Positions 28,160 through 37,438 of a DNA stretch of 52,858 nt are shown piece after piece. Below the pieces are notes generated by a model, which made no database searches, had not been told where the DNA came from, and worked only from the letters and a program-made list of their open reading frames with translations. The position numbers and the translations under genes are program-made. The stretch is taken from contig CAKSHI010000010.1 in NCBI GenBank assembly GCA_934457115.1, forward strand, positions 1 through 52,858, written 5' to 3'. Numbering within the stretch: position 1 is the stretch's first letter; each line of letters begins with the position of its first letter. The stretch is from an uncultured Eubacteriales bacterium. GTDB taxonomy: Bacteria; Bacillota; Clostridia; Oscillospirales; Acutalibacteraceae.

Positions 28160-29485
28160 TTAAAGCAATTCTATATTTTCTCTATTGGAAATGCTCTTCA
28201 TAGCATTTTTAGTATCAAAAATAAACTTAGCAGATTTTGATACCATTTCATAATCGATATTAGTATGAGCTGTTGTTATTACTAACAAATCATATTGTGA
28301 TATTATTTCGTTATCTATCTTTTCTATGCTATGAAATACATTACCATCATGCTTGTATTCCTTTACATAAGGATCATAATAGTCTACTTTGGATCCTACC
28401 TTTTTAAATTCTTCTATAACATTAATTGCAGGACTTTCCCTATAATCATCAATATCCTGCTTATATGCCACACCAAGGATTAACACCATTGAACCGTTAA
28501 GAGCCTTTTCAAATTCATTCAAAATTTTTCCTGCACGCTCAACGCAATACTCAGGCATTTTGTCATTAACCATCATAGATGACTCTATCATTGATGTATG
28601 AAATCCATATTCTCTGGCCTTCCATGACAAATAGTATGGGTCAAGTGGTATACAATGTCCACCAAGTCCCGGTCCCGGATAAAATGCCTGGAATCCGTAT
28701 GGTTTTGTTTTTGCGGCATCTACTACTTCCCAAATATTTATCCCCATCTTGTTGCAAAGAATTGAAAGTTCATTTACCAAACCAATGTTTACGTTTCTAT
28801 AAGTATTTTCAAGGATTTTTTCCATTTCAGCTACTGCAGGAGATGAAACTTCCTTTACTTCACCCTGTAGAACCGCTCTATACATATGTGCTATAACTTC
28901 TGTAGCATCCTTACCTATTGCTCCAACAACCTTAGGTGTATTTTTAGTTTTATATATTAAATTACCCGGGTCAACTCGCTCAGGCGAAAAGCCTAAGTAG
29001 AAATCCTTCCCACACTCTAATCCTGACCCCTTTTCAAGAATCGGTTTAATAAGTTCCTCTGTTGTTCCCGGATACGTAGTACTCTCTAAAACTACCATAG
29101 TACCTTTTCTTAGATACTTGGATATTGATTCAACTGATGACTTAACATAACTTATATCAGGTTGCTGATGCTTGTCCAATGGAGTTGGAACACATATTGC
29201 TATAAAATCAACGCCTTTTATAAATGAAAAATCTGCCGTTGCTGAAAGCATCCCGCTTTTTACAATTTGTTTTAAATCCTCATTAACAACATCACCAATA
29301 TAATTTTCTCCGTTGTTAACCATCTCTACTTTTTTACTTTGTACATCAAATCCTATAGTTTTAAAACCAGATTTAGCTTTCTCAACTGCAAGAGGTAAAC
29401 CAACATATCCAAGACCAACGACACCAACAATTATTTCTCTTTTATCGATTTTTTGTAATAAGGCATCCTTCACAAAAGCACACAT
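28160..29485 (-). CDS. Nucleotide-sugar 6-dehydrogenase, likely UDP-GlcNAc 6-dehydrogenase (WbpA/WecC family)
   Basis: 441 residues. N-terminal Rossmann motif GVVGLGYVGLPLA near 21, VPTPLDKHQQPDISYV near 101, ESTTYPGTTEEL near 134, GFSPERVDPGN near 165, and the catalytic Cys in GLGGHCIPLDPYYLS near 274. Oxidises the C6 alcohol of a UDP-hexose to a carboxylate with two NAD+. Sequence style (long QQPD motif) fits WbpA rather than UDP-glucose dehydrogenase. ATG 29485 abuts the TAGG signal; GTG 29473 is a possible start. Confidence 0.88.
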   Translation of the reverse strand: MCAFVKDALLQKIDKREIIVGVVGLGYVGLPLAVEKAKSGFKTIGFDVQSKKVEMVNNGENYIGDVVNEDLKQIVKSGMLSATADFSFIKGVDFIAICVPTPLDKHQQPDISYVKSSVESISKYLRKGTMVVLESTTYPGTTEELIKPILEKGSGLECGKDFYLGFSPERVDPGNLIYKTKNTPKVVGAIGKDATEVIAHMYRAVLQGEVKEVSSPAVAEMEKILENTYRNVNIGLVNELSILCNKMGINIWEVVDAAKTKPYGFQAFYPGPGLGGHCIPLDPYYLSWKAREYGFHTSMIESSMMVNDKMPEYCVERAGKILNEFEKALNGSMVLILGVAYKQDIDDYRESPAINVIEEFKKVGSKVDYYDPYVKEYKHDGNVFHSIEKIDNEIISQYDLLVITTAHTNIDYEMVSKSAKFIFDTKNAMKSISNRENIELL

Positions 29486-29490
29486 CCTAT

Positions 29491-30105
29491 CTATAACAAT
29501 TCATTTATATCATTTATTATTCGAAAAGAATCATGGTTTTTATTTAAAAAGTATAACGGATTTCTTAATCCAGACTTAACCATAATAACTTCCACAAACT
29601 CTAATTCACCGGCCATCAAATCTACTTCTGAGTCCCCTATCATAATTATAGAACCTTTCTTAGAACAATTAAACTCAATCCAATTTCTTTTGACATTCTT
29701 ATCTGTCGGGGACAGTATACTAGTTCTTTCCCTCAAGCTGTCCAACCCCAAAAGTTCTATTTGTTTAAAAAAATTCTCACGATTTCTTCGTATGGTTAGA
29801 ATACGCACATCGTTATTATTAAAAAAATCTAGTAACTTTTCCTTATTGCACAATAATTTATCTGTACTTAGTAATTTAATCGATTCAAGATTTTGAGCTT
29901 TATATAAATAATAATCCTTTATAGTTTGCTCAGTAGTTTTGCCAATTAAATATTCTACTAATAACCTATCATCTTTAAACCTATACTTAAGTTTTTTGTA
30001 TGAACTTAAAGTTAATGTCGAGAGATTAAAAAAATCTTTCAGAACTAAAAAGTATCTTTCCCATACATCAACAATTGTACCATCAAAATCAAAAATATAC
30101 CTCAG
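29491..30105 (-). CDS. HAD-family phosphatase starting at CTG
   Basis: The frame encodes LRYIFDFDGTIVDVWERYF at its start, where DFDGT is the HAD nucleophile motif, and GDSEVDLMAG near residue 155 is the acidic motif IV. There is no ATG, GTG or TTG upstream of the DFDGT motif in this frame. CTG at 30105-30103 overlaps the stop of the ATP-grasp gene (CTGA) and has GGAGG 10 bases upstream, so I take CTG as start, giving 204 residues. A shorter ATG-initiated product from 29853 would lose the catalytic Asp. Likely a sugar-phosphate phosphatase of the cluster. Confidence 0.7.
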   Translation of the reverse strand: MRYIFDFDGTIVDVWERYFLVLKDFFNLSTLTLSSYKKLKYRFKDDRLLVEYLIGKTTEQTIKDYYLYKAQNLESIKLLSTDKLLCNKEKLLDFFNNNDVRILTIRRNRENFFKQIELLGLDSLRERTSILSPTDKNVKRNWIEFNCSKKGSIIMIGDSEVDLMAGELEFVEVIMVKSGLRNPLYFLNKNHDSFRIINDINELL

Positions 30106-31058
30106 ACTTCAAATACCTCCTCGAAATATTTATACATTGTCCTATTTTTTTTATCACTCTTATAAAAATGTTCAATATGACCGTTTACCAACAAATCAAT
30201 CAATATTTGAATAACATCAATTCCTGATGATACAGTTAGTGGTAGGCCTCCGGAGGCATATCTTAAATTTATATCAATAAAATATATAGCTCCATTGTGT
30301 AGAATAAACTGAAAGTTTATTACTCCCTTTAATCTAAAATCTTTAATCAGGGGTTTTAATTTATCAATAATCTCTACTGAAAAATCATTTTTTGAAATTA
30401 CAACAGCTCCATTGCTTACCTTTTCTCTAATTCTTTGATTATACGCTACTACTTCTGAATTGAAGTCGCATATAACATCAATAGTATATTCAGTACCACT
30501 AATATACTCCATTACAACAGAATTTTTATATTTATTTAAGTAATAATTACAATCATCATTGTTTTCTAATATAAAAGTATTATTACTTCCACTACCTATA
30601 GTTGGTTTTAATATCGATGGATATGTCACATTATCTCTATTATATATACGAGGAGATTTTAATCCATATTTTGATATATATCCTCCAAAAGTAGATTTAT
30701 TTTCTAACTTTCCATATGAACTGTAATCAGAAACTATAAAATTGGTTTTTGTTTTACTTCTTAATACTCCTTCATATTCTGAAATTAATCTTATCTCTCT
30801 AGAATATGTAGGAAGATAAACATCAATCTTTTCACTGTTGCATAGGTCTATTATAAAATTAATAAACGTTTCCTTTTGATCAACTCTAGGAGACTGTATA
30901 AATTTATCTAAAAAGATCCTGGTAGCATTTTGACATGCGGAATCTATTCCATAAATAAATTTATTAAAATTATTATGGGATTTAAGTTGCTTAGTTAAAT
31001 ACATTCCGGTTAGCCCACCACAGGAGCCTATTAATATCCTGATAATTTTATTAATCAT
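30102..31058 (-). CDS. ATP-grasp family ligase
   Basis: 318 residues. Start resembles a Rossmann-like pre-ATP-grasp domain (RILIGSCGGLTGMYL). ATP-grasp features include SILKPTIGSGSNNTFIL near 168, an acidic strand VVMEYISGTEYTIDV near 197, and FIDINLRYASGGLP near 275 for Mg-ATP. Such enzymes join a carboxylate to an amine through an acyl-phosphate and occur in polysaccharide clusters to add amino acids to sugars. Specific substrates are not visible. It overlaps DegT (ATGA) and the HAD gene (CTGA), so the three are translationally coupled. Confidence 0.78.
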   Translation of the reverse strand: MINKIIRILIGSCGGLTGMYLTKQLKSHNNFNKFIYGIDSACQNATRIFLDKFIQSPRVDQKETFINFIIDLCNSEKIDVYLPTYSREIRLISEYEGVLRSKTKTNFIVSDYSSYGKLENKSTFGGYISKYGLKSPRIYNRDNVTYPSILKPTIGSGSNNTFILENNDDCNYYLNKYKNSVVMEYISGTEYTIDVICDFNSEVVAYNQRIREKVSNGAVVISKNDFSVEIIDKLKPLIKDFRLKGVINFQFILHNGAIYFIDINLRYASGGLPLTVSSGIDVIQILIDLLVNGHIEHFYKSDKKNRTMYKYFEEVFEV

Positions 31059-32245
31059 AATATGACCCCAATACTATTTAATATATATTCTTGCTCTTCG
31101 GCCGTCATTTCCGGGAACATTGGTATAGCAAAAGTTCTATGGGATAGATATTCCGCATTAGGAAGACTTCCCTCTTTATATCCCAAATCTTTATAACATT
31201 TTTGAAGATGAAGTGGTATTGGATAATAAGCACCCGTAGATATTCCTTTATTTTTAAGTTTTTTGCAGACTTCTTCTCTATTGTCAGACTGTAATATATA
31301 AAGATGATAACTATGTTTACAATCATGCGCCTCGACCGGTATTATCAATCCTGAACTATTTAAACTGTCATTATACCTCTGAGCTATTTTTCGCCTGTTA
31401 TTTATATACTCATTAAGATTTTTTAACTTTATCCTTAGTAGCGCTGCCTGCACCTCATCAAGTCTTGAATTTTGCCCTATGAGATAGTTGTAATATTTTT
31501 TTGGATTATATATTGTATTATCTGCATTTTCGTCCGTTTCAATCTTACTATCACATATAGAGTTTATAATATTATAAGCTCTTTCCCCATTTTCTCCGCT
31601 TCCATGTGCCTTAAATGCCCTGCAAAGAGTATTTAGATTATCGCTATTTGTACATATCATCCCACCGTCACCGGCACAACCCAAATTCTTAGTGGGAAAA
31701 AAGGAAAAACATGAAATATCCGCAAGTGAACCGGCTTTTTTACCTTTGTACTCCGCACCGGCAGCCTGGCAAGCATCTTCTATGACATATAAAGTATGTC
31801 TTTTAGCGATACTGTTTATCCTGTCCATCTCAGCACACTGACCAAATATATGAACAGGTATAATTGCCTTTGTTTTATTATTAATTTTTTCTTCTATTCT
31901 ATTTTCATCGATGTTATATGTATCTAACCTAACATCAACAAATACCGGTATTGCACCAACATATGATATAGCCTCTGCAGTCGCAAAGAATGTATAGGGT
32001 GATGTTATTACTTCATCACCCTGACCTATTCCCAATGACCTCAAGGCAATTACCAGTGCATCTGTTCCATTTCCCACAGAAATTGCATGCTCTACTCCAA
32101 TATAATCTGCAAATTCTTTTTCAAACAACTTAACATTTTTGCCCATTATATATTGAGCGGATGATAAAACCTCACAAGCAGCACTATCAGCTTCAATTTT
32201 TATGTTTTCATATTGTCTAACCAGATTTAATAATGGTATTTGCAT
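31055..32245 (-). CDS. DegT/DnrJ/EryC1/StrS sugar aminotransferase
   Basis: 396 residues. PLP enzyme with VGNGTDALVIALRSLGIGQGDEVI near 56-80, EDACQAAGAEYKGKKAG near 155, and the PLP-binding Lys in SFFPTKNLG near 185. The FFPTKNLG form and VSVGNGTDAL resemble WbpE/WlbC, which aminate the 3-keto sugar made by the Gfo/Idh enzyme. An extra 20-residue insertion (about 222-250) is present compared with short homologues. Start behind AGGTGA. Confidence 0.85.
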   Translation of the reverse strand: MQIPLLNLVRQYENIKIEADSAACEVLSSAQYIMGKNVKLFEKEFADYIGVEHAISVGNGTDALVIALRSLGIGQGDEVITSPYTFFATAEAISYVGAIPVFVDVRLDTYNIDENRIEEKINNKTKAIIPVHIFGQCAEMDRINSIAKRHTLYVIEDACQAAGAEYKGKKAGSLADISCFSFFPTKNLGCAGDGGMICTNSDNLNTLCRAFKAHGSGENGERAYNIINSICDSKIETDENADNTIYNPKKYYNYLIGQNSRLDEVQAALLRIKLKNLNEYINNRRKIAQRYNDSLNSSGLIIPVEAHDCKHSYHLYILQSDNREEVCKKLKNKGISTGAYYPIPLHLQKCYKDLGYKEGSLPNAEYLSHRTFAIPMFPEMTAEEQEYILNSIGVIL

Positions 32246-32255
32246 GATAATTCAC

Positions 32256-33491
32256 CTACTTCCTGTTTTTATGAGCATAATGCTCAATTAATTTAATTTC
32301 ATCATCTACACGTTCTTCCCAAGTTTTCATCTTTTTTCTAGATGTTTTTACCGCATTATATCTTATGCTTTTTTCGTATTCTTTATCCTCGTATACCTTA
32401 ATAATATAGTCTACGCCTTGTTGTAAATTATCTATCAAAAATCCATTTTTTTCGTTTTCTATAAACTCATCAAGAGATCCATCATTTGATGCAACTATTA
32501 CTGCCCCTGCAGATAGCATTTCATGAAAACAATTTCCCATATTGCAAATATCATAAAGGCTAAAACTAGCAGTAGCCATTTTACACATTGCATTTATTTC
32601 ATCTTTATCTAATGCATCTATGAAAAAAACATTATCCTTTAAACCTAATTGTTTTACCTTGTCCTGCAACTTTTGATAAAATTTATAATCAGTTACATGA
32701 CCGGCGATATATAAATTGAAATTATATCCCTTGTTGTTTAATTTATATAAAATATCTATAGCCTTATCCTGCCTTTTATCACTATCAATGCGAGCAAAAT
32801 AAAATAGAAAAGGCCTTTCCTCTATTCCAAGTCTATCCCTGTAATCCTTAATTTCGCTATCATTCAACTCTTTAAATCTGCTAACACCGCTTTTCCAAAA
32901 ATAAAAATCGCAATTTCTTTTTCCGTTGCTTAAGACATTATAGACATAATCACCTTTTGAACCGTCATCAGTTACGAGCATAAAATCTTTTTTTAGCATG
33001 AGTGCTTTGTATTGAGGCCATAGATTAGGTTTTAACTTGGTTCTTAATATACCTCTTTGTTTTATAGAACCATACAAAAAAACTAAACCATAAACTCTAT
33101 AAGCAACCGGTATTCCATACTTATTAGCGACCTTCATTGTAAAGGCTCCACTCTGACCATGTATATAAATAAAATCATAATTATTTGAATTTATAGCCTT
33201 TTCTACAATTTTATTTAACTTATGAATTAAGTAAAATTTCTTAATAAATCCATCCCAATGAACAATATCTATAATATTACACTTTTTTAACCAATCAGAC
33301 TTGATATTGTATTCAGGATTTTTTGGCAATAAATTAGCACCATTAATAAATATTATATCTACATTATTTCCCCTTTCTACTAAGGCCTTTAAAGGATATA
33401 TATACGCCGGCAGTGCTGTTTCTTTTGTATCTCCTTTTAATAGCATGTTATCAAATCCCAAAAAGACAGGACTTACATATAATATATTCAT
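32256..33491 (-). CDS. Glycosyltransferase family 4
   Basis: 411 residues from MNILYVSPVFLGF. GT-B fold pattern: N-terminal acceptor domain and a C-terminal nucleotide-sugar domain with FYFARIDSDKRQDKAIDIL near 232 and EMLSAGAVIVASNDGSLDEFI near 330-350, holding the E-x7-E motif region. An in-frame ATG 17 codons upstream (33542) has no ribosome site, while 33491 lies behind AGGGAG. It adds one sugar during repeat-unit assembly; donor unknown. Confidence 0.85.
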   Translation of the reverse strand: MNILYVSPVFLGFDNMLLKGDTKETALPAYIYPLKALVERGNNVDIIFINGANLLPKNPEYNIKSDWLKKCNIIDIVHWDGFIKKFYLIHKLNKIVEKAINSNNYDFIYIHGQSGAFTMKVANKYGIPVAYRVYGLVFLYGSIKQRGILRTKLKPNLWPQYKALMLKKDFMLVTDDGSKGDYVYNVLSNGKRNCDFYFWKSGVSRFKELNDSEIKDYRDRLGIEERPFLFYFARIDSDKRQDKAIDILYKLNNKGYNFNLYIAGHVTDYKFYQKLQDKVKQLGLKDNVFFIDALDKDEINAMCKMATASFSLYDICNMGNCFHEMLSAGAVIVASNDGSLDEFIENEKNGFLIDNLQQGVDYIIKVYEDKEYEKSIRYNAVKTSRKKMKTWEERVDDEIKLIEHYAHKNRK

Positions 33492-33917
33492 TAACTTACT
33501 CCCTTTACATTTTTTTAATATATAAAAATGATTTTTTGCCATATTTTATATTGTGGATTCTTTTATTTTATCCAGGTCGTTATATCGTGTCTTTAATTGT
33601 AAGTTTTTATTATTCTATAATATCTCCAATTATAAATACTCATATAATCGATGAACTTAATAATTTTACTAAACATAATTAACTTTTAGATAAAATAATT
33701 TGATTCAAAAATTTATAATTTTATAACTATCATTGATTTATATAACTTTTAAACTTGTTTAAGCTTAGTGAGCAACACCATTTATACCATCAAGTAAATA
33801 TTTCGTCGCTATTATATATAGTAATAGCAAATGTCACAAAGTAACCTGTACCTTTACTCATATAATAAATCTTTTATTCCATATATTTTTGTCAATCTCA
33901 TATCATTATTTAGAAAT
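33492..33917 (-). other. Long AT-rich gap inside the polysaccharide cluster
   Basis: 426 bases without a recognisable gene. On the minus strand there is a promoter-like element (33811-33839) and a roughly 310-base untranslated leader before the glycosyltransferase at 33491. A 27-codon frame encoding MFSKIIKFIDYMSIYNWRYY is present but has no clear ribosome site and no recognised homologue. The gap may be the scar of a lost gene or a regulatory leader. Confidence 0.5.
33811..33839 (-). promoter_or_regulatory. Possible internal promoter for the downstream half of the cluster
   Basis: TTGTGA (33839-33834), 17-base spacer, perfect TATAAT (33816-33811) on the minus strand. It would drive the glycosyltransferase, aminotransferase, ATP-grasp, HAD and the two dehydrogenases separately from the upstream genes. 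Confidence 0.5.
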
Positions 33918-35180
33918 TTATATTTTAATATTTTTTACTGCATTATATGAGAAAGCCATTATAGAAAAGAGAATCGCCATAAAAGGGTGATAAAATGTTC
34001 CTGCACCAATAAACATATTTATTAAAATTAAAATAATCGATAACATATATATCTTGTCCCAATTAGTCCAGCTATTTTTATCCTTCTTCAATATAGAAAT
34101 TATGGTTTTTAATAAAAGAAAAATAACTATGATTAAACTAATAATTCCTCCAGAAAATAACAAGTCAAAATAATTATTATGATTCATAGGGTACTGAGGC
34201 AATCCCATAGTCCCAGCCAAAGCTTTAAATCCTATGCCTAAAAAAACAGAAAGAATATTCATATCATTTTTATTATAAACAGACATCGGCGTAGACCAAA
34301 GTCTAGATATTAAATCATTCTCTGTATCATTTCCTTCCCCTAGAGTATAATTTACCGATGTTGAAATATATTCTCCAAGCGACGTATAATTATAGACTAT
34401 ATAAGATACAAAGAGCATAGCAACTACCATTATAAAAAACTTAATTATTGAACTGATATTAATTTTAATCCTTGATAGTAGTACAAGCATAAAACATATA
34501 ATTACCAAGTTAATAATAGCTGCTTTCTGTAATGTCAAACATAAACCTAAAACATTTAAAATAATCAAAATAGTTTTTGTATTCCACTTAAATAGTACAT
34601 TGCCGGAGAATGCAAGTATTGCTACGCAAATCGCGCCACACGTTCCAAAGGTAGTTAAACTTCCCATCAATGAGGAATACCTAATTGAACCATTTCTCAT
34701 ACTTGAATCTGCAAAAAAACTTATTTTTCCAAATAAAATTTGATATGGTAGAGACAATGCTGCTAATGTAGAAAAAATACACATTGATCTCATAATTTGC
34801 CTTATCAAAGAAACTGTATATTGATTTTGATACAAACAGCTCAATAAAAGAAACAAGGTTGGCACAAAATACCTCAATAATGCCGTTATGTATTCATCAA
34901 TGGGTAAGTAAAATGTACTAACTAAAGGTACCCAAAATAAAGTTATGATAAAAATAGCTGATGAAATAGGTATTCTTTTATTTAATAAACTATGTGAATA
35001 TTTTACGTAAATATATGCATATGCTAACAATAGAATTGTAGCATACCCTATTAAACTAATATTTCTAAAAATGTGAAAAAACAAAATCCAAGACAAAAAT
35101 AAATAAGATCTTTCTATATTACTTAATTTATTGTAATTCATAAATATAATATCAATATGTGTTAATACTGAATCCTCCAT
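33918..35180 (-). CDS. wzy: O-antigen/capsule polymerase-like membrane protein (Wzy)
   Basis: 420 residues, almost wholly hydrophobic with about eleven or twelve membrane segments and one longer polar loop around residues 270-335 (contains GLPQYPMNHNNYFDLLFSGG). This topology and a polar H-N-x-Y-loop are typical of Wzy/O-antigen ligase-polymerases that join repeat units outside the membrane. Sequence identity among these is low, so the call rests on topology and context. The ATG contains a GGAGG just downstream, so a later start is possible. Confidence 0.72.
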   Translation of the reverse strand: MEDSVLTHIDIIFMNYNKLSNIERSYLFLSWILFFHIFRNISLIGYATILLLAYAYIYVKYSHSLLNKRIPISSAIFIITLFWVPLVSTFYLPIDEYITALLRYFVPTLFLLLSCLYQNQYTVSLIRQIMRSMCIFSTLAALSLPYQILFGKISFFADSSMRNGSIRYSSLMGSLTTFGTCGAICVAILAFSGNVLFKWNTKTILIILNVLGLCLTLQKAAIINLVIICFMLVLLSRIKINISSIIKFFIMVVAMLFVSYIVYNYTSLGEYISTSVNYTLGEGNDTENDLISRLWSTPMSVYNKNDMNILSVFLGIGFKALAGTMGLPQYPMNHNNYFDLLFSGGIISLIIVIFLLLKTIISILKKDKNSWTNWDKIYMLSIILILINMFIGAGTFYHPFMAILFSIMAFSYNAVKNIKI

Positions 35181-35185
35181 CTAAG

Positions 35186-36160
35186 CTATTTTTTAAATTG
35201 TAAATGCACTTTTTTAATGTGTTTCTTTACCAATACATAATATAAGCTTTTAGACATACAAAACACCATACTTGATAAGGCAACATATCCTTGCTTGTAT
35301 GAAAATAACTTTTTTAAATCAGATTTAAAGTCATATGTCGTAGTGAAATCCATAAAATCTTTATAATTATTACAATGATATACAGACTGCCAAAGTAAGG
35401 ACCAGCTCATTCTAGCTACTGCATATTTATTATATGCCAATGAAAATTTTGAATCCCTCTTTTCAAAGAAAGGTTCTAACCCCTTCATAAGCTTAATACT
35501 ATCCATACGATCAGGACTAAATCTACCCATAGCAGATCCTTCATTTGTATTATAAACATAGAGTTTTTCATCCAGAACAGCCACCTTTTTTGAATATGCA
35601 AATATTCTCCATTCCATATGAAGATCCTCGCTATATTTATAACCATCGGCAAAATGCAAATCATTATCAAATATTACATTTCTCTTTACCATCATACTCC
35701 ATATTCCACTTACAACCTGCTGGTATAAAAATGCATTTAAAATTTCAATTGTAGTGTATAACTTATAATTAAAATTATCATTAAAATCATCGTATGTATT
35801 TGCCATGTTACAAATTACTGTATCCACATCCTCTTTTTCAATAACCTTTTTCATATCTAATAAATATTTAGGGACTATTCCATCGTCTATATCTACAAAA
35901 CATATTAAATCACCATTAGCCATCTTAATGCCGCTGTTTCTAGCAGTACTTACACCACTATTTTTCTGCCTTATAACATTTATTGAAAAATCATAGTTGC
36001 CGGATTCCTTTTCTTTCATCAAACAATCATAAGATCCATCCTTTGATCCGTCATCTACAAATATAATTTCAAAATCCTTTTCTACCTGATTTTGAAAATC
36101 TCTTAATAAATTTTTAATATACCTCTCTCCGTTATATACAGGAACTATAACGCTAATCAT
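35186..36160 (-). CDS. Glycosyltransferase family 2
   Basis: 324 residues. GT-A fold start MISVIVPVYNGERYIKNLL, FVDDGSKDGS near 36, ARNSGIKMANGDLI near 73, and the metal-binding D-x-D-like VDIDDGIVP near 90. The C-terminal part contains a hydrophobic, Tyr-rich stretch of about 80 residues. Adds one sugar to the repeat unit from a nucleotide donor. Start behind GAGGGGG; 5 bases before the polymerase gene. Confidence 0.87.
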   Translation of the reverse strand: MISVIVPVYNGERYIKNLLRDFQNQVEKDFEIIFVDDGSKDGSYDCLMKEKESGNYDFSINVIRQKNSGVSTARNSGIKMANGDLICFVDIDDGIVPKYLLDMKKVIEKEDVDTVICNMANTYDDFNDNFNYKLYTTIEILNAFLYQQVVSGIWSMMVKRNVIFDNDLHFADGYKYSEDLHMEWRIFAYSKKVAVLDEKLYVYNTNEGSAMGRFSPDRMDSIKLMKGLEPFFEKRDSKFSLAYNKYAVARMSWSLLWQSVYHCNNYKDFMDFTTTYDFKSDLKKLFSYKQGYVALSSMVFCMSKSLYYVLVKKHIKKVHLQFKK

Positions 36161-36310
36161 AGAATGTCCCCCTCTGAATATATTACCTTTTCCAATGTAT
36201 ATTTGACCTCAAATTATCATTTTTCAAAGAATTTTCACCGTAACTAAACTTATTACAAAGGCAATTGAGTTACTAGAAATTCTAGAAGCAATTCCCTGTA
36301 AAACCTTCAA

Positions 36311-37438
36311 TTAAATGTTCCTCCATGTAGTGAGGTTAACAATCTTAGAATAGCTTTGGATAAGCTTTGCAACTTTTACTGAAACGTTAGTATCTACATA
36401 ATCTTCAGCGATGACAGTTTTCTCCTTATTTCGGAACATAGTAACCGCTAAATTAAGAGCCTGCTCAACGTCATCACTCCTTATTCCTCCTATGACTATA
36501 GTCCCCTTATCAAGTACCTCAGGACGTTCTGTTGACGTACGTATTAGTACAGCGGGGAAATTAAGCATAGCAGACTCTTCGGAGAGTGTGCCGCTATCGG
36601 ATAGGACACAATATGAATTCATCTGAAGCTTATTATAATCCAAGAAGCCAAATGGTTTTAGATTTTTAACAAGGGGATGAAATTTAAACTCCCTTTTCTG
36701 GATAAACTTCATTGATCTGGGGTGAGTGGAATATATAACAGGCATATTATATTTTTCGGCTATATTATTAATAGCTGTCATTAATGACATAAAGTTATTT
36801 TCGTTATCTATATTTTCTTCTCTATGAGCAGAGATAAGAAAATACTTGTGTTTTTCAAGACTTAATCTTTCTAAGACATCACTGTTCTGGATTTCACACT
36901 TATGTTCACACAAGACCTCATGCATAGGTGAACCTGTTACAAAAATAGTTTTACCGTCTATACCCTCATTAATGAGGTATCTTCTTGAATGCTCTGTATA
37001 TGGCAAGTTGACGTCGGATATATGATCAACGATTGTACGATTAACCATTTCAGGGACATTCCAATCCCAACAACGGTTACCGGCCTCCATATGGAATATA
37101 GGGATTTTTAATCTTTTAGCAGATATTGCAGAAAGAGCTGAATTAGTGTCCCCTAGAATCAGTAATGCATCAGGTTTTTCCTTTTGCAGTATTTCATATG
37201 ATTTAGATATAATATTACCCATAGTGTCTCCCAAGTTATCACCAACAGTGTCGAGATAATAATCAGGTTTTCTTAAATCCAAGTCCTTAAAGAAAATTTC
37301 ATTTAATGTGTAATCCCAATTCTGACCTGTATGTACTAATATATGATTAAAGTATTTATCAAAAGTTTTGATACAAGAAGAAAGTCGTATAATTTCAGGT
37401 CTTGTACCTAATATTGTCATCAATTTTAATTGGTTCAT
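36311..37438 (-). CDS. capG: UDP-N-acetylglucosamine 2-epimerase family, CapG/FnlC-like
   Basis: 375 residues. Non-hydrolysing 2-epimerase fold: LGTRPEIIRLS near 10, HTGQNWDY near 36, GDTNSALSA near 98, HMEAGNRCWDWNVPEMVNR near 115, SAHREENID near 203 and SDSGTLSEE near 275. The order CapE-CapG with ATGA overlap and a CapF homologue upstream indicates the last step to UDP-L-FucNAc (C2 epimerisation of UDP-N-acetyl-L-pneumosamine), rather than ManNAc formation. Confidence 0.87.
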   Translation of the reverse strand: MNQLKLMTILGTRPEIIRLSSCIKTFDKYFNHILVHTGQNWDYTLNEIFFKDLDLRKPDYYLDTVGDNLGDTMGNIISKSYEILQKEKPDALLILGDTNSALSAISAKRLKIPIFHMEAGNRCWDWNVPEMVNRTIVDHISDVNLPYTEHSRRYLINEGIDGKTIFVTGSPMHEVLCEHKCEIQNSDVLERLSLEKHKYFLISAHREENIDNENNFMSLMTAINNIAEKYNMPVIYSTHPRSMKFIQKREFKFHPLVKNLKPFGFLDYNKLQMNSYCVLSDSGTLSEESAMLNFPAVLIRTSTERPEVLDKGTIVIGGIRSDDVEQALNLAVTMFRNKEKTVIAEDYVDTNVSVKVAKLIQSYSKIVNLTTWRNI

